Translations under genes and position numbers: made by a program
Shown: positions 40,118 through 50,435 of the stretch, one piece after another
How positions within the stretch are numbered: position 1 is the stretch's first letter
Layout: each line of letters opens with the position of its first letter
From: an uncultured Paracoccaceae bacterium
GTDB lineage: Bacteria > Pseudomonadota > Alphaproteobacteria > Rhodobacterales > Rhodobacteraceae
Length of the DNA stretch: 64,000 bases
Direction: 5' to 3'
Assembly: GCA_943787785.1 (NCBI GenBank)
Contig: CALSNT010000014.1
Span: 1-64,000, forward strand
Notes under the pieces: model-generated
What the model was told of the DNA's origin: nothing
The model's input: only the letters and a program-made list of their open reading frames with translations
Database searches by the model: none

Positions 40118-40291
40118 TTCAAGAGCCGGATACGAAATTTGGAACAGCTCAGACTATTGGGTGCGTCTTTGTTCGTGCTCTTAGAGAAGCGCTACAGCAT
40201 GCAGCGTTACGGGCTGCACGTCTCGTCGCAGCTCAGTACGGTGGCTGTCGGTGATGGAGATGAGTTTCCCATAATGGAGCAAGAAACGTAA
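40118..40291 (+). pseudogene. 3' remnant of a gene cut by IS3, glycosyltransferase C-terminus candidate
   Basis: Immediately after the IS border an open frame reads FKSRIRNLEQLRLLGASLFV, LLEKRYSMQRYGLHVSSQLS and ends at a TAA overlapping the asnB ATG (TAATG). The amphipathic ending resembles the last helix of GT-B transferases. About 900 bp expected between this and the stub at 38802 are missing, so insertion came with a deletion. Confidence 0.4.
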
Positions 40292-42242
40292 TGTGCGGTA
40301 TGGCAGGCATTTTAATAAATGAAAAAAATCCCGCGTATAAGGTTTCTAAGGCTATCCTGCAGGAGATGTCTAATCAGCTAACGCATCGCGGGCCAGACGG
40401 TGCTGGGTTCTGGTTTGCGCATTGTGGACAGATTGGCCTCGCTCACCGACGCTTGGCGATTCTTGATCTCTCCGAGGCTGGTGCCCAGCCCATGCATTCG
40501 CATTGTGGACGCTTTGTGATGGTCTTCAATGGTGAAATTTACAACCACCTTGACCTCCGTAAGGTTTTGGCGAGGGACCGGGGGCCGATTGCTTGGAGCG
40601 GACATTCAGACACGGAGACGTTGTTGGCAGGAATAAGCCATTGGGGCCTGTGTGAGACCCTAAAGCGATCGTATGGAATGTTTGCGCTTGCTGTCTGGGA
40701 CATTGAAAGACGCACGTTGTCTTTGGCGCGTGATCGCATGGGGAAAAACCTCTGTACGTGGCGCAGTTGGAAAAGAGTTGGGCGTTTGCGTCTGAACTTT
40801 CTGCATTACAGGAACTTCCCGAATTTCCGGCGAGCATCAACCTAGAAGCTGCAGCCTCGCAAATTTCGACAGCTGTTGTGCCCGACAAGTCCTGCATTCT
40901 GGAAGGTGTGAACAAGGTATCCCCCGGAAGTGTTATAGAAATTTCAGCGACGTCAGGTGAGAGTTCTGAGCTTGTCTACGAAAAGTTTGGTGATCTCGTG
41001 CAGCAGGGAAAAGCTCTGCGCCCTTCGACGCCTCAAACGTCGGAAGCTGCGGCGGATCAGATCGAACATGTTCTCATTGAGGTCGTAGCATCTCAAATGA
41101 TCAGCGATGTTCCTCTTGGGAGCTTTCTGTCCGGAGGAGTGGACTCTTCGCTCATCACCTCTCTGATGCAAGGCAATTCAAAAAGGGCTGTGAAAACCTT
41201 TTCAATTGGTTTTGCCGATGCAGGCTATGACGAAAGTGCGCATGCGGAGGCCGTCGCTGAGCATCTTGGGACTGACCACCAGACATTCCGGCTTCGTGAG
41301 GATGATGCTCTCGATATAATCCCTAACCTTGCCAACATTTATGGAGAGCCGTTCGCAGACTCGTCCCAAATCCCCACATTGCTGCTCTGCCGGGAGGCGC
41401 GCAAACACGTCACGGTGGCCCTCACGGGCGACGGCGGAGATGAGATCTTTGGTGGATATAATCGCCATGTATTGGCTCCGCAGATCTGGTCGCGCATCTC
41501 CCAACTCCCTGCTTTTCTTAGGCGCAGCGGGCCAATGATTGGCCGACACCTCAGTTCAAAAAGGAATCGGCTGGTTAGACGCCTGGCCGACAAGGCTGGC
41601 TTGTCAGCCTCAGTCCTCAACAAGGCCGCCCGGTTCGGAGAAATTGCAGGAAACAGCGCATCGCTTGAAGATGTGTATTTTGGTTTGACGCGTCACTGCG
41701 ATGAACCTGGTCGGTTTCTTCGGACAAAGGTCATCCCGATGGATCACGAAAACTGGCAGGAGCTGGGAGAATTGGAGCCGGCAGAACGCTTAATGGCTCT
41801 CGACAGTGTAGGGTATTTGCCGAGTGACATTCTTGTAAAAGTCGACCGCGCTGCAATGAGTGCCTCCCTTGAAACGAGAGCACCCTTTCTGGATGCTCGT
41901 ACGGTTCGTGCTGCTTGGTCACTGGATTTGTGCCACCGCATCAGGGATGGCGTGGGTAAGGCTGTTTTACGAGATATTCTTTACCGGCACGTGCCAAAGC
42001 ATCTAATTGAGCGCCCCAAGCAGGGATTTGCTATTCCGATTGATAGTTGGTTAAGGGGCCCCCTGAAGGGTTGGGCTGATAACTTGATTTCCGAAGATAT
42101 GATAGAAGCCTTCGGAGTTTTGCAGTCCGGTACAGTGCGGGATGTGTGGAGTGAACACCTATCCGGCCGCAGAAACCACGGGCACTTATTATGGTCGCTT
42201 TTGATGCTGCAGCAGTGGTTGCAGCAGAGGGAAACGTTGTGA
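40291..42242 (+). pseudogene. asnB: Glutamine-dependent asparagine synthetase-like (AsnB), one frameshift
   Basis: MCGMAGI begins with the catalytic Cys2 of a class II glutaminase domain; RRLAILDLSEAGAQPM and VFNGEIYNH follow. The synthetase domain has SDVPLGSFLSGGVDSSLI (ATP PP-loop), TGDGGDEIFGGY and SLETRAPFLD. In surface-glycan loci such genes often amidate uronic acids. One missing A in GGGAAAAACC (about 40745) breaks an otherwise complete 650-residue protein, between residue 152 and the rest. A single homopolymer slip; may be a sequence error. Confidence 0.8.
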
Positions 42243-42798
42243 ACATAAGTGACAGTAAACTTCCTGGCCTTGTGCATCATACTCCGCGTCGCCATGGCGA
42301 TCATCGCGGTTTCTTTGCCGAGACCTACAGCCGGCGTGTTTATGCGGAGTTGGGGGTTGACTGGAGTTTGTGCAGGACAACCACTCGCTCTCGGCCGCGG
42401 TGGGCACGGTGCGGGGGCTGCATTTCCAGGCGCCGCCACATGCGCAGGCCAAGCTGGTGCGCTGTGGGCGCGGGGCGATCTTTGATGTGGCGGTCGATAT
42501 CCGCAAGGGCAGCCCGACCTATGGCCAATGGGTGGGCTATGAGCTGAGTGCGGAGAACGGCGCGCAGCTATTTATCCCGGCGGGCTTTGCCCATGGCTTC
42601 TGCACGCTGCAGCCCGACAGCGAGATCATCTACAAATGCTCGCGACTATTACGCGCCCGAGACCGAGGGCGCGCTGCGCTGGGATGATCCGCCTATCGGC
42701 ATCGACTGGCCGCTGCAGGGCGCGCCGATCCTTAGCGACAAAGACGCGTGCGCGCCGCTTCTGGCCGATCTCGACAGCCCTTTCACTTTGAAGGATAG
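42239..42798 (+). pseudogene. rmlC: RmlC, dTDP-4-dehydrorhamnose 3,5-epimerase, frameshifted
   Basis: From the GTG at 42239 the pieces read [89 protein letters not shown] and [22 protein letters not shown]. The active His (RGLHFQ) and Tyr are present. A missing G near 42372 and an extra C near 42645 break the frame, and a third break lies near the end. The gene overlaps the asnB stop. Sequence here turns GC-rich. Confidence 0.8.
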
Positions 42799-42803
42799 GC
42801 GAA

Positions 42804-43856
42804 ATGAAGCTCCTTGTCACAGGAGGCGCGGGGTTTATCGGCTCGGCCGTGGTGCGGCTGGCGGTGGCGCGCGGCCATCAGGTGTCAACCTTGATGCGCT
42901 GACCTATGCCGCCTGCCTCGCTAATGTGGCGCCCGTGGCAGACAGCCCGCTTTACAGCCTTCGAGCAGGCCGATATCTCGCGACCGCGCGGCGCTGGATC
43001 GTGTCTTTGCCACCCATCAGCCCGATATCGTCATGCATCTGGCGGCTGAAAGCCATGTTGATCGCTCGATCGATGGGCCCGCCGATTTCATCGACACGAA
43101 TATCACCGGCACCTTCAACATGCTTGAAGCAGCGCGCACCTATTGGACCGCGCAGGGCCGCCCGGATGGGTTTCGCTTTCACCATGTCTCGACCGACGAG
43201 GTCTTTGGCTCGCTGCCCGCAGACCCCGCCGTGCAGTTCACCGAAACCACGGCCTATGACCCCGCAGCCCCTATTCGGCCTCCAAAGCCGCATCCGACCA
43301 TCTGGTGCGCGCTTGGTTCGAGACCTATGGCCTGCCCGTTGTGCTGAGCAATTGTTCCAACAATTACGGCCCCTATCACTTTCCCCGAAAAGCTGATCCC
43401 GGTGGTCATCCTGAACGCGCTGGCCGGCAAGCCGCTGCCGATCTACGGCGATGGCAGCAATATCCGCGATTGGCTCTATGTCGAGGATCACGCCGATGCG
43501 CTGCTGTTGGTGGCGCAAAAGGGCGCAGTCGGGCGCAGCTACAATATCGGCGGCGAGAACGAGCGCACCAACCTGCAGCTGGTGCGCACAATCTGCGCCA
43601 TCCTCGACCGGCTGCGCCGCGCAGGCGGCAGCTATGCCGACCTGCTCACCTTCGTCACCGATCGCCCCGGCCATGACGCGCGCTATGCCATCGACCCAGC
43701 CGCATCCGCACGGAACTGGGCTGGCGCCCCTCGGTCACCGTGGAAGAGGGGCTGGAGCGCACCGTGCGTTGGTATCTTGGCAGAACGAGGATTGGTGGCG
43801 CCCGCTGCTATCGCGCCAGGGCGTGGGCCAGCGGCTGGGTACAGGCCACGGCATGA
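42804..43856 (+). pseudogene. rmlB: RmlB, dTDP-glucose 4,6-dehydratase, frameshifted
   Basis: MKLLVTGGAGFIGSAVVRLAVARG starts at 42804. Later pieces: [85 protein letters not shown] and [15 protein letters not shown]. All RmlB landmarks are there, but at least five indels (near 42885, 42960, 43270, 43385, 43705) divide them. The end, near 43856, is uncertain. Confidence 0.8.
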
Positions 43857-44663
43857 CCGGCATCCTGGTCTTTGGCCGCACAGGCCAGGTGGCACCGAGC
43901 TGCAGCGCCTGGCCTGGTCCTGGCGCTGGGGCGCGATCAGGCCGATCTGTCAGATCCCGCCGCCTGTGCTGCGGCCATCCACGCCCACCGTCCCCGCGCC
44001 GTGATCAATGCCGCCGCCTATCACAGCCGTCGACCGCGCCGAGAGGAGGAAGCGCTGGCCACCCTCATCAATGGCGAGGCCCCTGCCGCGATGGCCCGGG
44101 CCTGTGCCGCATTGGACATTCCCTTGGTGCATATCTCGACCGATTACGTCTTTGCCGGCACCGGCACTCGCGCCTTGGCGCCCGATGATCCACCGCCCGC
44201 CAATCGCCTATGGCCGCAGCAAGTTGGTCGGGCGAGCTGGCCATTCGCGCGGCAGGTGGCTGCCATGCCATCTTGCGCACCTCTTGGGTGTTTTCCGCCC
44301 ATGGTGCAATTTCGTCAAGACCATGCTGCGCCTGTCGGACAGCCGCGACAGCTTGAGCGTCGTGGCCGACCAGATCGGCGGCCCCACGCCCGCGCGCGCC
44401 ATCGCCGCGGCCTGCCTGTCCATCGCCGATCAGCTGCGCCAAGATCCCGCCAAGACCGGCACCTATCATTTCAGCGGCGCGCCCGATGCCAGCTGGTGCG
44501 ATTTGCCCGCGCGATATTTGCGCAGGCCGGTCGGCCACGCGTGCAGGCCATATTCCACCAGCGCCTATCCAACGCCCGCCGCACGCCCACTGAATTCGCC
44601 GCTGGACTGCCGCGACAGAAGCCAGTTTTTGGCATCTCGCGCCCGATTGGCGCGCAGGGCTAA
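43853..44663 (+). pseudogene. rmlD: RmlD, dTDP-4-dehydrorhamnose reductase, frameshifted
   Basis: MTGILVFGRTGQV at 43853; then RAVINAAAYTAVDRAE-like sequence, NGEAPAAMARACAALDIPLVHISTDYVFAGT, AYGRSKLVGE-like, ILRTSWVF, NFVKTMLRL, VVADQIGGPTPARAIAAACL and GTYHFSGAPDASW. Each segment fits RmlD, and at least six indels separate them. Final step of dTDP-L-rhamnose synthesis. Confidence 0.75.
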
Positions 44664-44693
44664 GGAATTATTGAACAGATTTAGGGGCGCCGC

Positions 44694-45565
44694 ATGACAC
44701 AGCGCAAAGGCATCATTCTGGCGGGCGGCTCGGGCACGCGGCTGTACCCGATCACCATGGGTGTGTCGAAGCAGCTGCTGCCGATCTACGACAAGCCGAT
44801 GATCTATTATCCGCTAACGCGTGCTGATGCTGGCCGGCATCCGCGAGATCCTGATCATCACCACCCCGCACGACCAAGAGCAGTTCCGCGCACGCTGGGC
44901 GATGGCAGCCAATGGGGCTGTCGTTGACATATAATGACAGCCCAGCCCCGATGGGTTGGCGCAGGCCTTTATTCTGGCCGAGGATTCCTTGCTGGCGCGC
45001 CCTCGGCGCATGGTGCTGGGCGACAACATCTTTTTCGGCCACGGCCTGCCCGACCTTTTGCAAGAGGCCGATAGGGCGCACCGCGGGCGCACGGTCTTTG
45101 GCTACCGCGTCGCCGACCCCGAGCGCTATGGCGTGGTCGATTTCGACGCCGATGGCACGGTGCAAGGCGATCATCGAAAAGCCGACCCGTCCCGCCCTCG
45201 AACTATGCCGTCACTGGGCTTTATTTCCTCGATGGCACCGCGCCCGATCGCGCCGCGCGGTGCGCCCTCGGCCCGGGGCGAGTTGGAGATCACGACGCTT
45301 TTGGAAAGCTACCTGCAGACGGCGCGCTGCACGGTCAAGAAAATGGGGCGCGGCTTTGCCTGGCTCGACACCGGCACCCATGCCAGCCTTGCTGGATGCC
45401 GGCAATTTCGTGCGCACGCTCACCGAACGCCAAGGCCAGCAGGTCGGTAGCCCCGACGAGGTCGCATTCGAGATGGGCTGGATCGGCAACCGCCAGCTGC
45501 AGGCGCGTGCCGAGCAGTTTGGGAAGAATGACTATGGCAGTTATCTCGAAGCGCTTGCGCGCTGA
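44694..45565 (+). pseudogene. rmlA: RmlA, glucose-1-phosphate thymidylyltransferase, frameshifted
   Basis: [37 protein letters not shown] starts the gene with the full nucleotidyltransferase signature. Pieces continue [68 protein letters not shown] and GFAWLDTGTHASL. Indels near 44815, 44925, 45165, 45260 and 45390 disrupt it. Last of the rmlC-B-D-A set. Confidence 0.8.
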
Positions 45566-45589
45566 TACCTTTTTTGGATGATTTGATTG

Positions 45590-46756
45590 ATGAAAATAAC
45601 TGTTGCAGGCTTGGGGTATGTGGGGCTGTCCAACGCAGTCCTTCTGGCTCAGAATAATGAAGTCACTGCGTTGGACATCGATCCCGCGCGGGTTGAGAAG
45701 GTCGCCAATAAGACGTCGCCAATTAATGACGCGTACATCCAGTCGTTTCTGGAAAATGAGCAACTGAACCTTGTCGCTACGGCTGATCCAGATGTGGCAT
45801 TCAACGGCGCCAACCTCGTCGTCGTGGCAACGCCAACGAATTACGACCCTGAGCTGAATTATTTTGATGTGACGTCCGTTGAAGCCTGCATCCGCCAGGC
45901 GTTGGATACAGCTCTTGACGCAAAGATCGTCGTCCGGTCAACTGTCCCCGTGGGGTTTGTCGAAACGGCCCGCAAGAATTTTAAATCAGATCGTATTTTC
46001 TTTGCCCCAGAATTTTTGAGGGAGGGGAAGGCGCTTCACGATAACCTTTATCCGTCCCGTATCGTGGTCGGCGACAGGGGAGAGTTTGGTAAAAAGTTTG
46101 CGGACCTGTTGCTGGAGGGGGCCAAACGTGACGCGCCGGTCCTCTTGACTGATCCGACTGAGGCTGAGGCAATTAAGCTCTTCTCCAATACATACCTGGC
46201 CATGCGCGTGGCTTATTTTAATGAACTTGATAGCTACGCAATGACGCGTGGGCTCAATACTGAGCAAATCATCACCGGCGTTGGCTTGGACCCTCGCATA
46301 GGAGATCACTACAACAACCCGTCATTTGGGTTCGGTGGTTACTGCCTACCCAAAGACACGAAGCAGCTGTTGGCCAACTACGCGAATGTGCCTCAGAATA
46401 TCATGAGCGCCATCGTGGACGCCAACCGCACGCGCAAGGACTTTTTGGCAGATCAGATTTTGAAGCTGAGCCCTAAAACTGTGGGCGTCTACCGACTGGT
46501 CATGAAGGAGGGGTCTGACAACTTCCGTCAGTCGTCCATCCAGGGTGTTATGAAGCGATTGAAGGCAAAGGGCGTAAGAGTTGTTGTCTTTGAGCCCATG
46601 CTAAAAGAAGATGCGTTCTTTGGCAGTGAGGTCGTGAGAGACCTCGAAGTTTTCAAAGGGCTTTCAGACGTCATCTTGGCGAATAGGCATCATGGGGATC
46701 TAGACGACGTCGTCGACAAGGTGTTCACTCGCGACTTCAAAAATACGGATGAGTGA
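45590..46756 (+). CDS. ugd: UDP-glucose 6-dehydrogenase, short (E. coli-like) type
   Basis: 388 residues: [21 protein letters not shown] (NAD site), [43 protein letters not shown], and the catalytic Cys252 in [32 protein letters not shown] marks the UDP domain. This is the compact Ugd/KfiD class that makes UDP-glucuronate. ATG at 45590 chosen over the TTG one codon earlier. Intact immediately after the broken rml genes. A different Ugd subfamily is at 52130. Confidence 0.92.
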   Translation: MKITVAGLGYVGLSNAVLLAQNNEVTALDIDPARVEKVANKTSPINDAYIQSFLENEQLNLVATADPDVAFNGANLVVVATPTNYDPELNYFDVTSVEACIRQALDTALDAKIVVRSTVPVGFVETARKNFKSDRIFFAPEFLREGKALHDNLYPSRIVVGDRGEFGKKFADLLLEGAKRDAPVLLTDPTEAEAIKLFSNTYLAMRVAYFNELDSYAMTRGLNTEQIITGVGLDPRIGDHYNNPSFGFGGYCLPKDTKQLLANYANVPQNIMSAIVDANRTRKDFLADQILKLSPKTVGVYRLVMKEGSDNFRQSSIQGVMKRLKAKGVRVVVFEPMLKEDAFFGSEVVRDLEVFKGLSDVILANRHHGDLDDVVDKVFTRDFKNTDE

Positions 46757-46869
46757 CGTCGACCAGGCGTGAGTTTTTGTCCTGAAAGTCGCAGCGGGTT
46801 ACCCCATGTAGGGAGCGGCGTGCTGTTCTATTGGTTTATCTGGGCGTGGCCCAGCGGGTTTGGCCAAGC

Positions 46870-47775
46870 TTAAAGCCAGGGATTATGCTCCGCCGTCTCC
46901 AAGTAGCGAGACAGGACCTTGATCGACTTCCACCCACCAGCGCGCATGATGCCAGCCGTGTCTTGCCCTCGCCTGAGGAGATCTTGAGCGGCGCCCACGC
47001 GCATGCTGTGGCCGCTGAAGCGTTTTGCCTCAGACTTCGTTTTCCCGATTTCCATCATCGCACCTTTGACTGCCCTGCGAATAGTCGTGCCGCAAAGTGA
47101 CCGGTCGACCGGCACGTCATTATATATCGGGAAAAAGAGCCACGCGATGTTGGGCCCGCGCCAGTCCCACCAGGCCTCGAGGAGGCGCGCTGACCTGGGG
47201 GAGCAGAAGGCAATGCGGCCCGCGCCGAAGGGGTCTGCTTTCGAGCGACGTATCAGGAAGCCGTATGTGCCCCCGTCTGCGGTGTTGCAGTCTTCGTCTC
47301 GGAGGGCCACGATTTCTGATCGTCGGGCCAAGAGATCAAATCCCAGAGATATGATCAGCCTGTTGCGCAGGTTTGCCGGTGTTTCGGGCTTTCCCTTCAA
47401 AATCTGTTCAAGATGCTCGCGCGTCAGCGCCGCCGCCTGTTGAGGGCGCGCGTGGCTGGCGCGCTTTATTTTTCTGAAGGTGAGTTGCACGACAGACGCG
47501 CGCGTTGGGTCGTCAAAGTCCATCAGACCGTGGAATTTGCGGATGGCGTAGAGCCTGCGCTCCGATGTCCTGGGGTTGAGCCCCTTTCCAGCGAGGGCGT
47601 CCAGGTAGCTCGACACAGCCTCTGGTTCTGCAGGAAAACTTTGGTATCCTGACCCAGAGCACCATTCCACGAAGTCGAAGACGTCAGTCTTATAGCCTTT
47701 GATGGTGGCATCAGAATACGCACCTTGCAGGGAGGTTATTACGTGTTGAAGATCCGAATCGATACTTGTTTTCAT
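46870..47775 (-). CDS. Tyrosine recombinase/phage-type integrase
   Basis: 301 residues from the ATG at 47773-47775. A SAM-like N-terminal domain (SDATIKGYKTDVFDFVEWC, VSSYLDALAGKGLNPRT) binds core sites. The catalytic part shows ARRSEIVALRDED (Arg I), a lysine-bearing strand (RRSKADPFG), GHSMRVGAA (His-x-x-Arg), GGWKS (Trp replacing the second His) and VLSRYLE (Tyr nucleophile). All catalytic residues are present. It stands divergent from an XRE gene and marks an integrated islet; no attachment repeats were found. Confidence 0.85.
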   Translation of the reverse strand: MKTSIDSDLQHVITSLQGAYSDATIKGYKTDVFDFVEWCSGSGYQSFPAEPEAVSSYLDALAGKGLNPRTSERRLYAIRKFHGLMDFDDPTRASVVQLTFRKIKRASHARPQQAAALTREHLEQILKGKPETPANLRNRLIISLGFDLLARRSEIVALRDEDCNTADGGTYGFLIRRSKADPFGAGRIAFCSPRSARLLEAWWDWRGPNIAWLFFPIYNDVPVDRSLCGTTIRRAVKGAMMEIGKTKSEAKRFSGHSMRVGAAQDLLRRGQDTAGIMRAGGWKSIKVLSRYLETAEHNPWL

Positions 47776-47804
47776 AGCTTCAATATGGTAAAAATTTAAC
47801 CACA

Positions 47805-48050
47805 ATGCAAGTCGTGAATGTTACAGGCAGGCAGCTACGAGCAGCACGCGGTGCGTTGAATTGGTCCGTACGGCAGCTATCGGAGGCCACTGGCGTTGGT
47901 ACATCAACAATTGTCCGTTACGAAGAGGTTGATGGGGTGCCGCCCAACCGCATAGGCAACCTAGAAAAGCTTGTTCGAGCCCTCGAAGACGCTGGCATCG
48001 AATTCACGGGCACACCCGATCACCGGCCGGGCATCGTTATGAAACTCTAA
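47805..48050 (+). CDS. XRE-family transcriptional regulator
   Basis: 81 residues, single helix-turn-helix: GRQLRAARGALNWSVRQLSEATGVGTSTIVRYEEVDG, then a C-terminal extension found in this family (ALEDAGIEFTG). Start at 47805 lacks a clear ribosome site, and a leaderless message or a start a few codons in is possible. Only 29 bp separate it from the divergent integrase start, so the two promoters must overlap their genes; it probably regulates itself and the integrase. Confidence 0.82.
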   Translation: MQVVNVTGRQLRAARGALNWSVRQLSEATGVGTSTIVRYEEVDGVPPNRIGNLEKLVRALEDAGIEFTGTPDHRPGIVMKL

Positions 48051-48186
48051 CCCACATTTTGGGTCTTTGGCGGCAGAGCATTTTGTGGTATGTTTGCGAT
48101 CAAGCGCAAGATATTGCGCCATGATCATTGATTGCTCGCCCTTTGGGAGGGGGGCGGGCACGCCGTAAAAAACGGAGGCCAATCCC

Positions 48187-48747
48187 ATGGCACGCAAAAC
48201 CCTCCCCGCCGCGCCGGCCACTGAAGACGTGATGACGTTGGCAGACATCTTGAAACCGACGAACACACTGCCCACGCACGACGCTCTGAAGGAAGACGCG
48301 ATCCGAGCGGGGTACATGGCAGAGTTGAGGCCGTCGACACCCTACCAAGTGGTTCTGGTGTCCCACCTCGTGGACGCGGAGATGGATATTCAGTACGTTC
48401 GTGTGATCAAGACGAGCCTGCTGAGAGACACGTTGGCAGAGTGCGTCGAAGAAGTTTTTTCTCGGTATTTTTCAGTGGACAGTCGCAACAACTGGTCAGA
48501 TGAAACCCAGGCGGCAATGGATCCGTCGCACGAAGATCACGACGCAGTCGTCGCGCAGTTGCGGGATAGGGGCCTATCCTTGAGCGATCTTGTAGGACGA
48601 GCCTACCGCAAGCGCAGCAAGCAATTCGTGCCCCTGGATTTGGAGCTCGACAGGGCGTACCGCCGCAGGCAGGCGCTGCGGTCGCAATTCGACGCCTTGG
48701 CGCGGGCAGAGGCGGTAGTCGAAGACGCGGACGTCATGGACGCGTAA
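48187..48747 (+). CDS. Hypothetical protein (186 aa), islet gene
   Basis: ATG at 48187 follows GGAGG. The protein is soluble and charged: an N-terminal Pro/Ala-rich stretch, a middle VVLVSHLVDAEMDIQYVRVIKTSLLRDTLAECVEEVF and a basic helix (YRKRSKQFVPLDLELDRAYRRRQALRS) ending in an acidic tail. No family recognised. It is followed after 4 bp by the next unknown gene, so they are one transcription unit. Confidence 0.6.
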   Translation: MARKTLPAAPATEDVMTLADILKPTNTLPTHDALKEDAIRAGYMAELRPSTPYQVVLVSHLVDAEMDIQYVRVIKTSLLRDTLAECVEEVFSRYFSVDSRNNWSDETQAAMDPSHEDHDAVVAQLRDRGLSLSDLVGRAYRKRSKQFVPLDLELDRAYRRRQALRSQFDALARAEAVVEDADVMDA

Positions 48748-48751
48748 GCCG

Positions 48752-49231
48752 ATGTCGCGCAACGCAGTCAAACACGGCGTCACCGCGTCTCTCGATGCGA
48801 CGGACATCGACGCATGGCTGGACGTCATTACGTCCCGCGGAACTTGGGCTCCGAACGACAGCCAAGAGGCTCTGGCGCTCGCGGAGGCAGAAGTCCGGCT
48901 CATAGCCGCCCAAATCCACTGGAGAAGGGAGGTGGCAGAGGCGGCAAAACAATTTGAAGACACCGAGAAAGGCCAGCAGTTCGGAGCAATGATTTCGCAA
49001 ATTCGTGGCATCTCTGACGTGACAGGAAAGCCCATCGACAAAGAGGGCTTGCGCCTCCTGAAGTCGCTGGAGCGGGAGGTTCTAAAGGCGCAAGAAGGAC
49101 CTGCGCGCGACCTTCGATTGGCGTCGCGGTATCTGTCGGAGGCGTTTTCGGCGAGGGCGCGCCGGCTTAACGAGTGGGTCGCCTGCGTGGAGGCCATTTC
49201 CCGAAACGAAGACATTTCACTCAAGGGTTGA
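48752..49231 (+). CDS. Hypothetical protein (159 aa), islet gene
   Basis: Begins MSRNAVKHGVTASLDATDIDAWLDVI. The SRNAxKHG start is seen in a diverse group of bacterial and phage unknowns. The remainder is helical (ALALAEAEVRLIAAQIHWRREVAEAAKQFEDTE), perhaps a coiled coil. It overlaps no other gene. Together with the previous gene and the integrase it forms a compact mobile islet of unknown purpose. Confidence 0.6.
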   Translation: MSRNAVKHGVTASLDATDIDAWLDVITSRGTWAPNDSQEALALAEAEVRLIAAQIHWRREVAEAAKQFEDTEKGQQFGAMISQIRGISDVTGKPIDKEGLRLLKSLEREVLKAQEGPARDLRLASRYLSEAFSARARRLNEWVACVEAISRNEDISLKG

Positions 49232-49452
49232 ATTCTGATGAGGGTCACGAGACAAAACCAGCAACCATCGTACAGTGAGAACACCGGCGGCGTGCATTCC
49301 GCCCCCCGCCGTGGACCTCCCAATGACCTGGATGCCAGTCTCTTTTGCATCTGTCGATGTTCAAAAAACCCGAAAATCCAATGAGATGGGTCTGTAAGTC
49401 ACACCTATTTTCCGACATAATGCGTCATCGAGTGGGACAAAATAGGTGCGTT

Positions 49453-49530
49453 ATGCGTTTGTTGAAGTGTGGCATGTGCGGTCACAGAATGAAGTTTGGA
49501 GCCATCCAGTGCGGCAACTGCTGGAAGTGA
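49453..49530 (+). CDS. Minimal zinc-ribbon peptide (25 aa)
   Basis: MRLLKCGMCGHRMKFG and a second CGNC knuckle near the C-terminus give a CxxC-x10-CxxC zinc ribbon filling the whole peptide. An upstream in-frame ATG at 49420 or earlier is possible. Ribosome site weak. May be a relic of a larger protein. Between 49231 and 49453 I see no gene. Confidence 0.3.
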   Translation: MRLLKCGMCGHRMKFGAIQCGNCWK

Positions 49531-49725
49531 GCTCCCGTTTGGAACTCCTTGTTTTTCTACTTCGTCCTGGGCGTCGCAGCCTTGGGCGTGTTGTTTTGCG
49601 ATAGGCCTGGGCTTGGCCGGGCAAATGCCCGATAAATCCCCTTGTGACCCCCTCCTTGACCCAGATCAACGCCCACCCCTCACCACCTGTCACACTCCGC
49701 TAAACACACCCAACGGAGTACCCAC

Positions 49726-49968
49726 ATGTCCCACACCCCGCACGAACTGGCTGACGACTTCCCCGGCAAGGCCGATCTGATCCATGAACTGAAACTGAAC
49801 GATGGAGAGTTCCGCCACCTCGCCGAGGAGTACCACCGCGTGAACCGCGCCGTGCACCGGGCCGAGACCAATGTCGAACCCATGGATCAGTTCCGCGAGG
49901 AGGAATTGCGAAAGGAGCGCATGCACCTCAAAGACCGCATCGCTGCCAAACTCTCTAATTCAGCATAG
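49726..49968 (+). CDS. YdcH/DUF465-family protein
   Basis: 80 residues: HELADDFPGKADLIHELKLNDGEFRHLAEEYHRVNRAVHRAE then a second helix EELRKERMHLKDRIAAKL. This is the two-helix hairpin of DUF465 (YdcH), whose role is unknown. CGGAG precedes the ATG. Intact and typical for the order. Confidence 0.85.
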   Translation: MSHTPHELADDFPGKADLIHELKLNDGEFRHLAEEYHRVNRAVHRAETNVEPMDQFREEELRKERMHLKDRIAAKLSNSA

Positions 49969-49989
49969 CCGTCGGGTGCGGGCGCCCCG

Positions 49990-50361
49990 TCAGGAGAACC
50001 CCGCCTCATCCCCATCCTCCGTCGCCTTCAACAACTTCGCCACCCGCAATTGCGCGTAGGTCGCCAGGACATCGTTCACCAATGCCTGATAGCCCTGCCC
50101 GTAGCCGCGATAGAATTTCGCGACCGAGGGCTCCAGCAGCAGCGTGACGCGCACTTTTTTGGGTTTCGCCTGATGGGCGTCCGGTAGCTCCGTCCAGGCC
50201 TTCGGGATGTGCAGCATTGCCAGTTCGCGGCTGTAGATGTCGGCGTGCAGCAAATGCAGGCGGCGTGCGGCGGCGGCCAGGGCGATCCGGGTGCTGCGCC
50301 CTATCTTGCGGCCCGGCCCGGGTTTCATGGGTGGTGGTTCAAACAGGTTTTCGATGCTCAT
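49990..50361 (-). CDS. BrnA-like antitoxin-family DNA-binding protein
   Basis: 123 residues from the ATG at 50359-50361, which has AGGAGA five bases upstream. The C-terminal part, KKVRVTLLLEPSVAKFYRGYGQGYQALVNDVLATYA, is the ribbon-helix-helix core of BrnA (DUF4415): a beta strand followed by two helices with the GQGYQxxVN turn. The basic N-terminal half is unusual. No BrnT toxin gene adjoins, so it is orphan. Four 11-bp iterons lie 75-110 bp upstream of the start. Confidence 0.6.
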   Translation of the reverse strand: MSIENLFEPPPMKPGPGRKIGRSTRIALAAAARRLHLLHADIYSRELAMLHIPKAWTELPDAHQAKPKKVRVTLLLEPSVAKFYRGYGQGYQALVNDVLATYAQLRVAKLLKATEDGDEAGFS

Positions 50362-50435
50362 ATGCGGTCTCCTGATATTCGGGCTGAATGCTGACCGGGC
50401 CGGATTAATACCCCCGAAACCCACCGCGCTGAGGC

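Noticed and set aside
40291-42242. AsnB as lasso-peptide cyclase partner of the RiPP-like gene
   Set aside because: The protein has a full class II glutaminase domain with Cys2 and lies in a glycan operon 6 kb away. No B1/B2 genes are present and the peptide tail has no acidic residue for a ring.
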